Assembly: GCA_003194525.1 (NCBI GenBank)
Contig: NBIV01000170.1
Coordinates: forward strand, 1-64,000
Direction of reading: 5' to 3'
DNA from: Gracilariopsis chorda
Lineage: Eukaryota; Rhodophyta; Florideophyceae; Gracilariales; Gracilariaceae
Length of the DNA stretch: 64,000 nucleotides
The notes below the pieces were generated by a model. The model ran no database searches. It was not told the DNA's origin and saw only the letters and a list, made by a program, of their open reading frames with translations. Below are positions 21,881 to 31,874 of this stretch, one piece after another. Within the stretch, counting starts at the first letter, position 1. Every line of letters starts with the position of its first letter. The position numbers were made by a program, and so were the translations under genes.

Positions 21881-24800
21881 CTCGATCCATTGGGAGGATG
21901 CTGGATTAACGTTTGTAAAAGGAAAAGCTTACATGGTTTGTCCTACAAATCAAACACTGTACAGTTGCTCTACCAAAGAAACCAGCAATTACCTCCAGCT
22001 CGTTACGGTAGACACAAGCACAAAGTCCAGTATGAGCGTGTGTTTCAAAGTTGGAAAGAAGGGACATATGGTCAGACACTTTTGCCATCCCAAACGATTT
22101 CCCACCTATAGCAGCCCGCAAGGTCTACATGTACAAGAAGTCCATATATCCAAGTTAGAATCATGCACTGAAACAGGTTTTGTACGAAAGCTGGGAAAAT
22201 GTAGATACACCTTATATGCCTTACAGAAATTTTTGCAAGAAGAAGACTGCCTTTGCCTTTGGGGGACGGAATGCATGTTTGCTCTACACATGGAAGGCAT
22301 TCGGACAACATGTGGGCTGTTCAAAATTTTCGTTTCTACGAAGTGTCACATGGGAAGAAGGTACACGGAGCGCGGACAATATAAAAATGAAGTGAGGAGG
22401 ATAGAATTTGCATTCAAATTACACTCTGAATTCAGTTGGTCGAAAGCAACCAAACCCAAACTACGATTTGGGCGACATCCAAAAAATGGATAATGTAAAT
22501 TTTCGTGCCAGAGGTGTCACTTCCAATTACGCAGAGATTTCTGCCTGAGATGATACAGAGCGCGAGATCTTTGAATGTTGCAATCCAATTGCGCTCGTAA
22601 GCGTGCAAAATGGTCTTCTAAGGCATGGAAGATACGTACAAGTTCTTCGAATTAGCTGGGGATTTGATGGATACTATCAACTTAGATACCAATAAGAACG
22701 AAATTGAAAACACTTGATGAAGCAAACGCATTTTTTATGAGCTTCATGCTGACGCATCGTCATCGAGGCTGGTTTTCGAAGCGGAATTCTCTTTAGAGTC
22801 GGTTTCTCAATACAAACAGAATCGTTCCAAAAGGCACAGTTCATAACGTCCAGAAACAGTTCAGACGACTTTCTATTTGTTTGCAAGTATCAGGGAGTGA
22901 CATGCACCGTCACAGTTCTCATACATTATATGGTAGATGTCACAAAAAAAATTTTTGGTAAAGCTGATGCTAACGCTTACTGCAAATACTGCGAAAGAAA
23001 ACCACCGAAAACAAAGTGTTGCTCCAGAACGAGAAACTCAAATTTTAAGATCATTGCTCAGAATCCAATACGCATTTGTGCCCCGGCTACACGAGTTCTA
23101 AAGCTTTGCTGAGACATCATAGATTTTGATGAACCCCTCTTCTGCTTGATTTGCATTTTTTAGTTCGGAAACAGCTGTACGTGGACAACAACGACCACGG
23201 ATTGGTATATACGCACAGATGGACTATGTCAGTAGCTCGTAAGAAGGTCGACTTTGGGTCGAGTGGAAACAGGTATACTAATCAGTTCACAAAAACAGAA
23301 GTACTTAAAATGCACCTTCTCTTCTATAACACACCGTTTGAATAGCTTTGCTACTTACTGAAACGTGCAAAAGCCCGTGAAGCAGTCAAAGGAACTAAGA
23401 ACTTTCTTGGCCACATAACAAAGACATGTCAGATGTTTCAACGATACATTGCAATAACCTAACGTTATGAAGTGTTTTTCTCACAAGAAGGGGTTTCAAA
23501 TAAGAATCTGGCCAGTCCACGGTTCTTTGTTTACGAGAGACCAGCGTTAGAAGATGTCCGTTTACAAGACCATTACAGAGAACCTCAATTCTTAAAAGAA
23601 AAGTGAAATCATTGGTTGCATTTTGGAACGCATTTACGGAGTGCTGTGATACGGTTTACACAGGGTATCCAGCCTCAATACTTTCCGACTAAGATTCGGT
23701 ATTCACTTCAAAGAAATCGGAAAGTCTGATCACTGAACTTGGAATTGACTTCACTTTATTCAGAGTCGAAAGTCTAAATTATATTGGAGTATGAGAATGT
23801 TATCCTAACCTTGTTCGTCGAGTTCTTTATAAAACTCAGTTCGATGCTAACACTAAGGACTATAAATTGATCTATTTTGCGTGTAAGAGGCCCAGGTCCC
23901 GCCGTTCTCATTTTTAGAATTTTTTTGCTTGTACACATACGAAAATTCCGGATCAAAAATATCATATGCAAGCTCTTTTGAAAAAGTGGTCTGAAATCGA
24001 AATCATTGCGAACTAAACTCGACTGCTGTGACCTCTTGAGTGAAGACTAACAAATTCAGTTCGGTACGAGATTACGCCCCGACTGCCAGTTCTGATCTAT
24101 CGAGAAAAAGAACGGCCGCTATGGCTTGGTCTTTTTACGGTCTCCAAGATTTGTAGCAAGCACCTGCTTGTTGAAAGGGAGAAGGGCGACGTTCAACATG
24201 GTGTTTCACAAGCGGTAAAATTTGTTTTTGATTGGCAAATTATGCGCCAAACCCTAAAACGCATGACATACCGAACAACTTTGAGGCCCTGCGCAATTGT
24301 ATGCTTTTCGGTTTGGACAACAACCATCTCAAATCAGATAGTATTGAGTTTCATGAGATTAACTCACTTCATGTAGAAGGATCCAACCAACTATACATAA
24401 CCGCTGTTCTGGCTCACAAGAGCTCGTCAAAGAAACTTTGAGAAGTTTCCGAATGTTAACAACAAGAAACTAGAAGTAATTTTGAAGAAAGGAATGTGGA
24501 AATTTGTTTCGAGAGCCAATCTCTCCAAAAAGGGGATTGTCGTACGATCATGCTTTCTGTTTGCATTAAAAAGCTCTAAAACTAAAGAAGGACTTCACAA
24601 AGAAAGATTGGTATCTCTAGTTTTTTCTGACAAAGACTAAAACTACTTAATTCATAAGACGGCATGTGTTGGAAACAATAAAATCAAAATTACTATGTCA
24701 ATTGCTGCAACTCAAAACTGGACGAAATGGAGGCGTGATGTAGCCGAAGCATACGTAACAGGAAACCAGAATCGTGCACTTACCGTCTACAGCAAACCGA

Positions 24801-24950
24801 CACCCGACATGAATGTATCAAGGGATTACGTCGTTCTTCTCATAGAACGACTTTATGAAATACATGATACAAAAGAATGTTGTATAATGTTTGTATTACA
24901 GAGTGAAAACGTAGGTAATACTATTTCTGAGTGGAGTACCATGTGACGCT
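21880..24950 (+). mobile_element. Second decayed Ty1/copia element
   Basis: The start and end are approximate. Near 22040 the plus strand encodes C-F-K-V-G-K-K-G-H-M-V-R-H-F-C, close to the gag zinc knuckle C-x2-C-x4-H-x4-C with the second Cys changed and the last Cys shifted. A clear RT segment lies at 24470-24946. The intervening 2.4 kb has many stops and no certain motifs, as expected of an old copy. No LTRs were recognised. Confidence 0.55.
24470..24946 (+). pseudogene. Copia RT remnant, 5' part
   Basis: Translation gives W-K-F-V-S-R, then G-L-H-K-E-R-L-V, then after one TAA N-Y-L-I-H-K-T-A, then M-S-I-A-A-T-Q-N-W and W-R-R-D-V-A-E-A-Y, ending in L-Y-E-I-H-D. This follows the copia RT pattern of K-A-R-L-V, L-V-H, x-S-I-A-A, R-D-V-x-x-A-Y and L-Y-G-I-P. 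The same pattern is seen in the young element at 30-35 kb, suggesting the same lineage. The palm motif YVDD is absent: the copy is truncated or rearranged after 24946. Confidence 0.75.
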
Positions 24951-25261
24951 TTGACTACTGCCGACGTAAATCTGAGTCCCTACCTCCACGTTGGTGTCGG
25001 CGGGGCAGCGAAAGCTGTACAAAAAGGTAAGTAGAGAAGGCTTGACCTCTCTAGTCAAAGGGCCAGGATGCAAGTGCGTTCCGTGTATGGATCCCGGCAA
25101 CGGTGAACCTGCAGTGCACCCGCCTAGGCTAAGGCGGATGTTGGATGGGCTTTCTTTCTTTCAATTGGAGTCTCAGCAATCAGGGGAGCCTCAAGGCATA
25201 GTTTCGAAGAAATATCTAAAGATAAAAGCTCCAGCGGTGGCGGTCCTCACCTGTTGAGGAG

Positions 25262-25372
25262 GATCGCGCTATAGGGATAGGCAGTAGACCTAGAAACAGC
25301 ATGTGGCGGTCCTTAATTATGACGTCAGCGGATCTCCCTGTGAGCCGCCGCTGTCTAGGTTTGGCGCGATGC
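25262..25372. repeat. Imperfect inverted repeat at the left of the DIRS-like element
   Basis: ATCGCGC (25263) pairs with GCGCGAT (25364), ACCTAGAAACAGC (25288) with GCTGTCTAGGT (25350), and GGCGG (25305) with CCGCC. The arrangement folds into one interrupted stem. Terminal inverted repeats are known in DIRS-group elements, but a matching copy at the right end was not seen. Confidence 0.45.
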
Positions 25373-25799
25373 GTGCCTCTGGTCCATCAAATCGCCGTAC
25401 TGGCGTGGCCTAAAAAGTGTCTTTAATCAGTGACTTTGGTGACACTAGAACGGCAAGAATACAAGAGAGAGTTAGAGAGAGGGTCAGCAGGCGTTGGTGC
25501 AGCGTCTGTGCTGGCTTCTCTAACGGAGCTGGTGTAGGTAACATGGCATTGTCGTGCAATTACCGAGCAGTAGTAACTGAGGCGTGGTCGAGCTTGTCTC
25601 AGGGACCTGCCAGGTATGAGGCCTGGCAAATGCTCCAAGGGAGCTCCGGGTGACGGCTGGCCTTATTTAAGGCAGCGCGCAGTCTGGAGCAGCCCTCCTA
25701 AGAAGCGGAAACCTGTGCCACGGGATAAAGCGGCCGTCAGAGTGGTCTGGGTTAGCCGCTCGACGATTTTAGGGACCTGCTACCACAAAAACACCGACC

Positions 25800-27287
25800 G
25801 TTTGTTCGCAAATGTGTGCTCGACTCAAAGGCAGTCGCAGACAAGCCCTGGAATTATTGAGGGCAGAGTTTGGCCAGCAGGCGGCCAAATAGCTTGGCGA
25901 GCGTAAGCAGAGCAAAATCGCGTTGCTTAACGCTTTTCGGAAGGAGATTGATGGGATCCTTGAAAGGGGCGACGTTGATTTTATCCTGCCGCAAATGAAG
26001 GACGGGACGTATAACCTAGTAGAAAAGGAGAAGAGCCCTGAAAAACGAAGAGCTGCGGGCAAAACTGAAGAGGAATCCTCTTCGGAGAGCGGTAGTGACG
26101 ACGCAAGCGAGGGGTAGCACCCCCGACGCCACTTTATCGTGAAGACACTGACCTGGAGTCAGTAATGCAGGCTCTAAAGAAGATGCAACGCGACCCTGAA
26201 CAGGACCGCGATGAACTACGCAAGGAGCATACCTCTCTTCGGAAAGAGCTTCAGAAGTTGGAATCCAAGAAGACTAGCAGAGAGAAGGATTTGTTGGAAG
26301 TTCTGAATCGAGCCAGGGGCGGAGAGGTTGAACGGAACGACGACCTTGAGACAAGTGAAACTTCGGACTCCGACGACTCTTCGAGCGCAAAACCTTCTGC
26401 GTCGACTTCCAAAAGTCTAGTAAATGATTATTTAAGAAGTTGGCGCGCCAGCCATTCCCGGATCAGGCAGTTCTAATGGACTCTCTGGAAGGAGAGAACA
26501 AGTTGAGAAAGGCTTTGAACAATTACCCGACAGTCTCTGCTTGGACTGAAGCTCGGCATTTGTGTGGAAATGGAAATAAGCGCGAAGCGGCCACACTATC
26601 AAAATCATCGACTGCATCATTAGTTCTCTGGGTGTTATACGCGCGACGGACGAAACTGCGGTTGAGCTTGGCATCGGCATCTGGCAGCTGTAGTAATGGC
26701 GAACAGAACCAGGGCCTGGTCTGCGGCGCGTGAATTGGAGGAAGAGCAGGATGACTTGGTGAGCGAAACTCACCGACGACGTATGCTTAGGTCTGCTAAA
26801 TTGAGAAAAGAACTCTCGACTTCGACGAAAAAGGATAATTCTGCTCTGTCGGAAGACAGGAAGACGGCTTGAGGCTACTTTAGAAGAAAGAAAACAACAT
26901 ATAGTGCACTGAAGTACGATGGACGAGCGGGATATGCCACCCCTACAATGTGTAGTTGGTGATGCAACGAGGCACCCAGAGTGTGCAAGTAAGCGACATA
27001 ATAATCGTCTTAGGAAACGGAGACTGTTTGAAGACATCATGCACGAGCTGATAGGTGGGCTGAATGGCCTGAATTCCGGGCATTTCTTCTCATATCATCC
27101 GAGGTCAGGAGAGAGAAATGCAGTTCAATGGCTGGCGACCAACATCTTGCAAAACATCGGAGCGGAATCCTTCCGCCGAAGCTATTTCGATGCGGTGTTT
27201 TCTGTAGAGGAAGAGGACGTTACTTTTGGATATGCCCCCCCACAAATAGGTGTGGTTGGACCTGGAGCCAGTTTCCTTGCCAGTTGA
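25800..27287 (+). pseudogene. Gag-like frames of the DIRS-like element
   Basis: Several overlapping frames encode charged, coiled-coil-prone protein. 25923-26117 contains F-R-K-E-I-D-G-I-L-E-R-G and an S/E-rich tail. 26165-26476 is K/E/R-rich with heptad-like spacing. 26919-27287 contains a His/Asn/Arg-rich basic segment, then a hydrophobic region. Position upstream of RT suggests gag or ORF1. No motif is diagnostic. Confidence 0.4.
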
Positions 27288-28232
27288 TGGTCTGGCAGCC
27301 TCGCCCGATATTCTTGCACTACTACCAGAACACATCCAGGAAACGTATGCTGCAGGGGGTGGAATACTGAAGCCCGCGTGTGAGCGCGAGCCAATGGAAT
27401 CGCCTTTTTGCGGCATTGGATATGAAGATTACGGAACGTTGGTCTTAAAACTGCGAAAGGCCGGACTTGTCCGACTGACTAAGAAACAACCGAAGGTTAT
27501 TAATGGAATTTTTGCGGTACCAAAGAGTGATAAGGGAAGCCAGAGGCTGATTCTCGACGCGCGGAACGCGAATAAAGACTTTATAGCGCCTGGTGAGATT
27601 GATCTACCGAATCCAGGACGCTTTGCACGTTTGTGGATGCCGCTGGGGCGTAATCTATATGTGGATAAATCGGATATGGACAATTAGTTTCATCGAAGAT
27701 ACCAGCCCCTATTTCGTTTTACCTCAGATAGAAAAGTGTAACAAGTAGCTATACCCTGTTATGTGTTCCATGCCCATGGGGCGGCACACTCTGTATTCGT
27801 GGCACAGGCCATTCATGGGGAGCTGCTCGAGTCTGCCGGCCTATCGTTGAGAGGCTGGATAACGGGAACTATCGATGTTTCGGAACTGAGCTATGGAGCC
27901 TTTGCTGATGATTACTTCTCCCTTGGCACGAATATGGAAAAAGTGACTATGGATCTGAAAGTGGTTATACGGGAATCCGAGCGATGCGGGCTACCGTCCC
28001 AACCACGGAAAGTTTCGTGGCCAGGAACGGTATCCTGCACTGAAGTTCTGCGAATCGAAGTTCGCGAAAATGGGTTGCTCTTGCCGAAAACGATAAGCAT
28101 GCGATGCCTTATATCGCGGACGGTAAGCTTCGTGAATCGAAGAAGCTGGAAAGTGCATGAGCTGCAGTTTCTGTTGGGAGAGTGGGCGTGGTTCCTTCTC
28201 TTGCGTCGACCCCTCTTTTCGGTGCTGCAAAG
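27250..28232 (+). pseudogene. RT domain of the DIRS-like element
   Basis: Residues of the frame at 27250 read L-R-K-A-G-L-V-R-L, then I-F-A-V-P-K-S-D-K-G, Q-R-L-I-L-D-A-R-N-A-N and Y-V-D-K-S-D-M-D-N. These correspond to RT motifs for template grip (V-P-K-x-x-G-x-x-R-x-I-x-D-x-R-x-x-N) and the first catalytic Asp. After a stop the frame at 27763 carries G-A-F-A-D-D-Y, the catalytic A-D-D box, followed by P-R-K-V. It is more like the RT of YR elements than gypsy or copia, which have YLDD or YVDD and other flanks. Interrupted by at least two stops. Confidence 0.65.
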
Positions 28233-28339
28233 CGTGTACCAGTAGAGAAAATCTGGCTCCTGTACAGTCCAACCCACCATGATTGCCAGAGAGGAACTCT
28301 TACTTCTGGTCGAGCTATCTGGGTTGAAACGCACTTGCA

Positions 28340-28660
28340 TCAACACGCCCTTTTGTATCTATGCCCTGTGCACGGATGCGAGTCTTTATAGTGGAGGAGT
28401 GGTATATAATCCGTGTGAAGATGTGCTACACGTGTTTTCGCAATCAGCGGATCTTCAATTGCAATGGGTATCAATCAACAATGGAAGCTCGCATCAGGCA
28501 CTGTTGGCGCAAAATAATGCCGATTCATCTTCTCGAAGGCGAGGCTTTGATTCTTGGACTACGATGGCTGCTTCGGCAACAGAAAAAATCATGGGACGCG
28601 GGTAATTGTTTTTCTCGACAATCGGGCTCTAATTTGTGCTCTCCGTGAAGGACGTAGCAG
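28340..28660 (+). pseudogene. RNase H domain of the DIRS-like element
   Basis: Across frame changes the strand encodes C-T-D-A-S-L-Y-S-G-G-V-V-Y, then L-E-G-E-A-L-I-L-G-L-R-W and V-F-L-D-N-R-A. This gives the expected RNase H order: Asp (TDAS), Glu (xEGEA), Asp (LDN). The TDAS and LDN style is typical of the DIRS and related RNase H group. Confidence 0.65.
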
Positions 28661-28799
28661 CGTAGCTAGTTTCAATCGAGTTGTCGGCGCACAGCATCTT
28701 TACTACTGGGGGGCAACTTGTACGTGGATTGTCTCTATATCCCAAGCGATGCCAATCGGGCGGACAGACCCTGACGATTTGTATGTACTTGCCCACAAA

Positions 28800-29570
28800 G
28801 GAGTAAAACAGTCCATGCTGCGCAATCATAACAGCCACGTGCAACAATTTTTGACGTGATTGGAAACTTCAAGCGAGTCAAAACGGCGGTTTACCACTGC
28901 TGGAGACGTCGATCGGGTATTCACACGTTACTGTGTGCATCGCTACAACGAAAATCATGATCTGAAGTATTCGGGGGCCACTCAGGCGAAGGCTGCGTTG
29001 GAGTTTTATATGCCGCAACTACAGTGATAATTCACGCTTTCTGCGCTAAGCTTGCGCAAATGGGGTCTCATTAAGTCTATCTCACATCACGGAGTATGCC
29101 CGGAAATTATGGTGGACGCAATACCATATGAAATGCTTATACATGGCCAAGCAGACGTTGGAATTGGACATGTACTGCGTTTTTAAGTGTACCTTAGATT
29201 AGGAGACTTATTACAGCTGAAAGTTGGCGATGTCGTATTTTTGGATTCCTTAAGCCGACGGACACATTATGAAATGATGAACATAACGATGGGAAAACGG
29301 GGACAAAACGAAGCAGTGACCAATCGAATTTATCTTGCGGCAAGGCCTTTATACAAATTGGTCGAGCGCCGAAAAATGAGCTGACGCCCCAAATGTTGCG
29401 ATTTGGAGGCAAAACCACAGAAAAGTTGTATCGACGGCTCAACGATCAGAATATCAAATGCAAAGGACAGTGGCAAAGTGACAAAAAGTTCAAGCTTTAC
29501 ATACAATCTCAAAAGCTTCCATTGAACCTGAAAGCCCTCACACTTCAACAACTCAATCGGTTTTAAGCAG
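28800..29570 (+). pseudogene. Tyrosine recombinase of the DIRS-like element
   Basis: An N-terminal helical core-binding-like part is encoded from about 28830 (Q-Q-F-L, then A-L-E-F-Y). The catalytic part reads Y-L-R-L-G-D-L-L-Q-L-K-V-G-D-V (29187 on), matching box A of tyrosine recombinases with its Arg, and G-K-R-G-Q-N. Past a stop come P-Q-M-L-R-F-G-G-K-T, then G-Q-W-Q-S and K-L-Y-I-Q-S. The family pattern is H-x-L-R-x-G-G-A ... G-x-W-x-S ... Y-I-Q, so the box II Arg and the nucleophilic Tyr are kept while the His is Gln. Not functional as read. Confidence 0.7.
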
Positions 29571-29659
29571 TAGCTACCAACATAATATCGCGTTTCAACG
29601 TTCCGCTGGCAAATTGGGCTCGGAGTTTGGAGGATCTTCAAGTCTCGTCATGTTTCCAC

Positions 29660-30315
29660 CATGGAAACTGAAATTTGGAAGAATTTGTGCTTAGGGGAAT
29701 CTGGAAGTAGTAATAGCAGTACATCAATGGTCGAGGCCCGTCCATGTGTAGAAGTTATGCCATAGATAGGGTCGGAAGTATAAATTTGTGAAGGAGGTGC
29801 ATGGGTTCGGGGAAAAGCAGGAAGAATGGTTCAAGTTCATTGATGGATGGAGGCAATTGCTGATGTTTTGTGCGATTTTCTGAATATCTTAGCTTTGTAC
29901 TAAAGTCAAATTTTGTTGTCAAAAACTATCATGTGCAAACCGTGTCTTTAGTTGCCTTAGAAAATGGCATGTAGCCTAAGTCCTGAACGAACGTAGTGAG
30001 CTGACGAAGGTCTTCCACTAAGAACTGAAATTTAGGAGTTGCCTAATGGAGGATATATGAGGTACAGAACCATAAGCTCTGGTACACTAGTAGAGAGAAC
30101 ATATCACGTCCACTGAGTCTCAGGAGATTCGTAATGTTTCTAAGAAAAATGGTTGGTGACAAAAGCTTAGTAAGACGACGGCAGAGTAGGAGTTAGGTTG
30201 CTTTCGGAGCAATGACGAAATTTAAATCGCGAAGGTCTAGAGAAAGTAGAAGCGCTTCGCTCTTGTCATGAAATCGACAGCGGCGTCTGACCTGCCAGGT
30301 CGTCTGCCGCACTGA
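29660..30315. other. Sequence between two elements
   Basis: No gene or repeat recognised. It contains the pre-insertion flank of the young copia element on its right. Confidence 0.4.
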
Positions 30316-30320
30316 TATCT
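30316..30320. repeat. Target-site duplication, left copy (TATCT)
   Basis: TATCT precedes the TG of the left LTR. An identical TATCT follows the CA of the right LTR at 35524-35528. Five bases is the usual size for Ty1/copia integrases. Confidence 0.95.
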
Positions 30321-30619
30321 TGTGGGTTGACTGGACTCCATACTAATTACGGACGGTGGCAAATACAATCAGAGCACAGTATTAAGCACAATTGCCCGGA
30401 GTCCGCCTCTCTCTCTCTTGGCCCTCTCCTCTCGTTTACTCTGAGCTTCATCGCTCCTTTTATAACACTCGCACGCGGCCGTTCTCCCTCCGGGTATATC
30501 TTTCTGTTCCGACCTTTCATGTATGTCAGCTATCGCGATGCGCTGCGATCAATTCCGGCGCGTGCCTTTGTTTAATTACAAAGTCCAATATCAATTCGAC
30601 ACTTATACGTCTCATCACA
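30321..30619 (-). repeat. 3' LTR of the young copia element
   Basis: 299 bp, starting TGTGGGTTGAC and ending CATCACA on the plus strand. Compared by eye with 35225-35523, only the third base differs (T here, C there). A CT-rich block (CTCTCTCTCT) lies about 90 bases in, and TTTATAA, a likely TATA box, further along. Confidence 0.97.
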
Positions 30620-30629
30620 CTCCCCTGAG
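30620..30629 (-). promoter_or_regulatory. Polypurine tract of the young copia element
   Basis: On the minus strand CTCAGGGGAG abuts the first base (TG) of the 3' LTR, the expected plus-strand primer site for reverse transcription. Confidence 0.75.
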
Positions 30630-30719
30630 TTGACCTGATCAATGGTTAACTCGCACACAGACTATCTTTATCAGCTGTGCTCGTAACCTCAACACGTATA
30701 CAAATACGTCATGCAGTTG

Positions 30720-31874
30720 TTATACCCAACGTTTACTGTTGACTTCTTTTGCTGGATCGTTATCGGACTTCCAAATGCCGGTGCAGCAAAGGCGATCAAT
30801 TTTTCTCTGGATGTCGTAGTTCCTCTTTGTTAAACCGTCTGCAAGGTTAGGATTACCCTGTATCCACATGAGCTTATCAAGCTCTCCAGCTTCGAAACTG
30901 TTGCAAATGTGTTGTACGGTAGGTCTCAGTCGGTACTCGTGTCCCTCATGCAATGTTGTTATCGTGTCCCATAATGCCTTCGAATCCACCACAATCTCAT
31001 GTGTTATGAAACAGGTGCTGAACATAGAGCGTAATGCGTTCTTGATGTAGTATCCACGATCATCTGCAAAAGCGCATGCTAGAACTTCTGCACCATATGC
31101 AGAGTAAGAAATCCGTTTCTGTTTGTGGCTTGACCAGTCGATGGTGTGGAATATGTTTCTGCTGGCTGTTGTAACTTTAATTCCTTGCAGCATTCCGGAT
31201 TGTCCATAGTCTCGTTCTTTTCCTGCATGTGAAGCATCCGAGAAGGTGACGATAGCTGCGCATCGGATTTCCAAAGGTCTTATGAAACGAAGAATGGGGC
31301 TCATGCGGAGTAATTCGTTGACTGATACGTTCGCATCGACAAAGTCCTGCACTTTCAGGTTGGATATTCGTTGTTGCATCAGCGATGCAATGAGCGAAGC
31401 TTGTGGCATAACTGCGTTCCAAAAGTACAGCAGAGTTCCTGCTAGCGATCTGAAAGTTCTTTTCTCGACTTCTGTTACCTGTGAGAGAGCCTGCTTGCGC
31501 CTTGTCCGATCAAGGTGAATGAGCTTGATTCTCTTCATATACCTATGCATTGACATAGTCACTGAGCCGTGTTCGTCCTGTTCAATCTCGCATCCGCTGA
31601 AGAGAATCTTCTGATTCACCACTGCCTTTCCGATGACGAACCTCTTGCCTATTCTTGCAATAAACCGTTGCATTTCTTCAATGCTACCTGCCATGAGAAA
31701 GTCATCGGTAAGCTTCGCGACTATCATCACGATCTTCTTGCCTTTGCGCTTGACGTACAACTGTCCTATGCCTATTATCCGTTCTAGTCCGCCGTACGTG
31801 AGCATCCATTCTTCCACGGTCTTCATCCATTGCCTTCCTGCTTCGACGATACCGTAAGGAAGTTTCGTTAGTTT
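30720..31874 (-). pseudogene. Copia pol, distal part: RT palm/thumb and RNase H
   Basis: This is the same frame as the upstream pol segment, separated only by the TAG at 31875-31877. From 31874 it reads K-L-T-K-L-P-Y-G-I-V-E-A-G-R-Q-W, the usual RT segment after motif C of the fingers. The catalytic box appears as L-T-D-D-F-L (Y-V-D-D in most relatives). RNase H follows with F-S-D-A-S-H-A-G, then A-E-V-L-A and V-V-D-S-K-A-L. The end carries L-A-D-G-L-T-K, the conserved copia terminus. The pol stop at 30720 is 91 bases before the polypurine tract. Without read-through of the TAG this part would not be made. Confidence 0.9.

Larger units (their letters stand above)
24960..29650 (+). mobile_element. 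Decayed tyrosine-recombinase retrotransposon (DIRS-like)
   Basis: Plus-strand order: gag-like frames (about 25800-27290), RT (27250-28230), RNase H (about 28340-28660) and a tyrosine recombinase (about 28800-29560). RT plus RNase H plus tyrosine recombinase instead of a DDE integrase defines the DIRS/YR retrotransposon order. Stops and frame changes occur in every segment. No split direct repeats were found. An imperfect inverted repeat near the left limit (25262-25372) may be part of a terminus. Limits are approximate. Confidence 0.65.

Noticed and set aside
22025-22080. Functional zinc knuckle in the 21.9 kb copia
   Set aside because: The second Cys is Val and the last Cys is one residue too far; kept only as weak support for a gag remnant.
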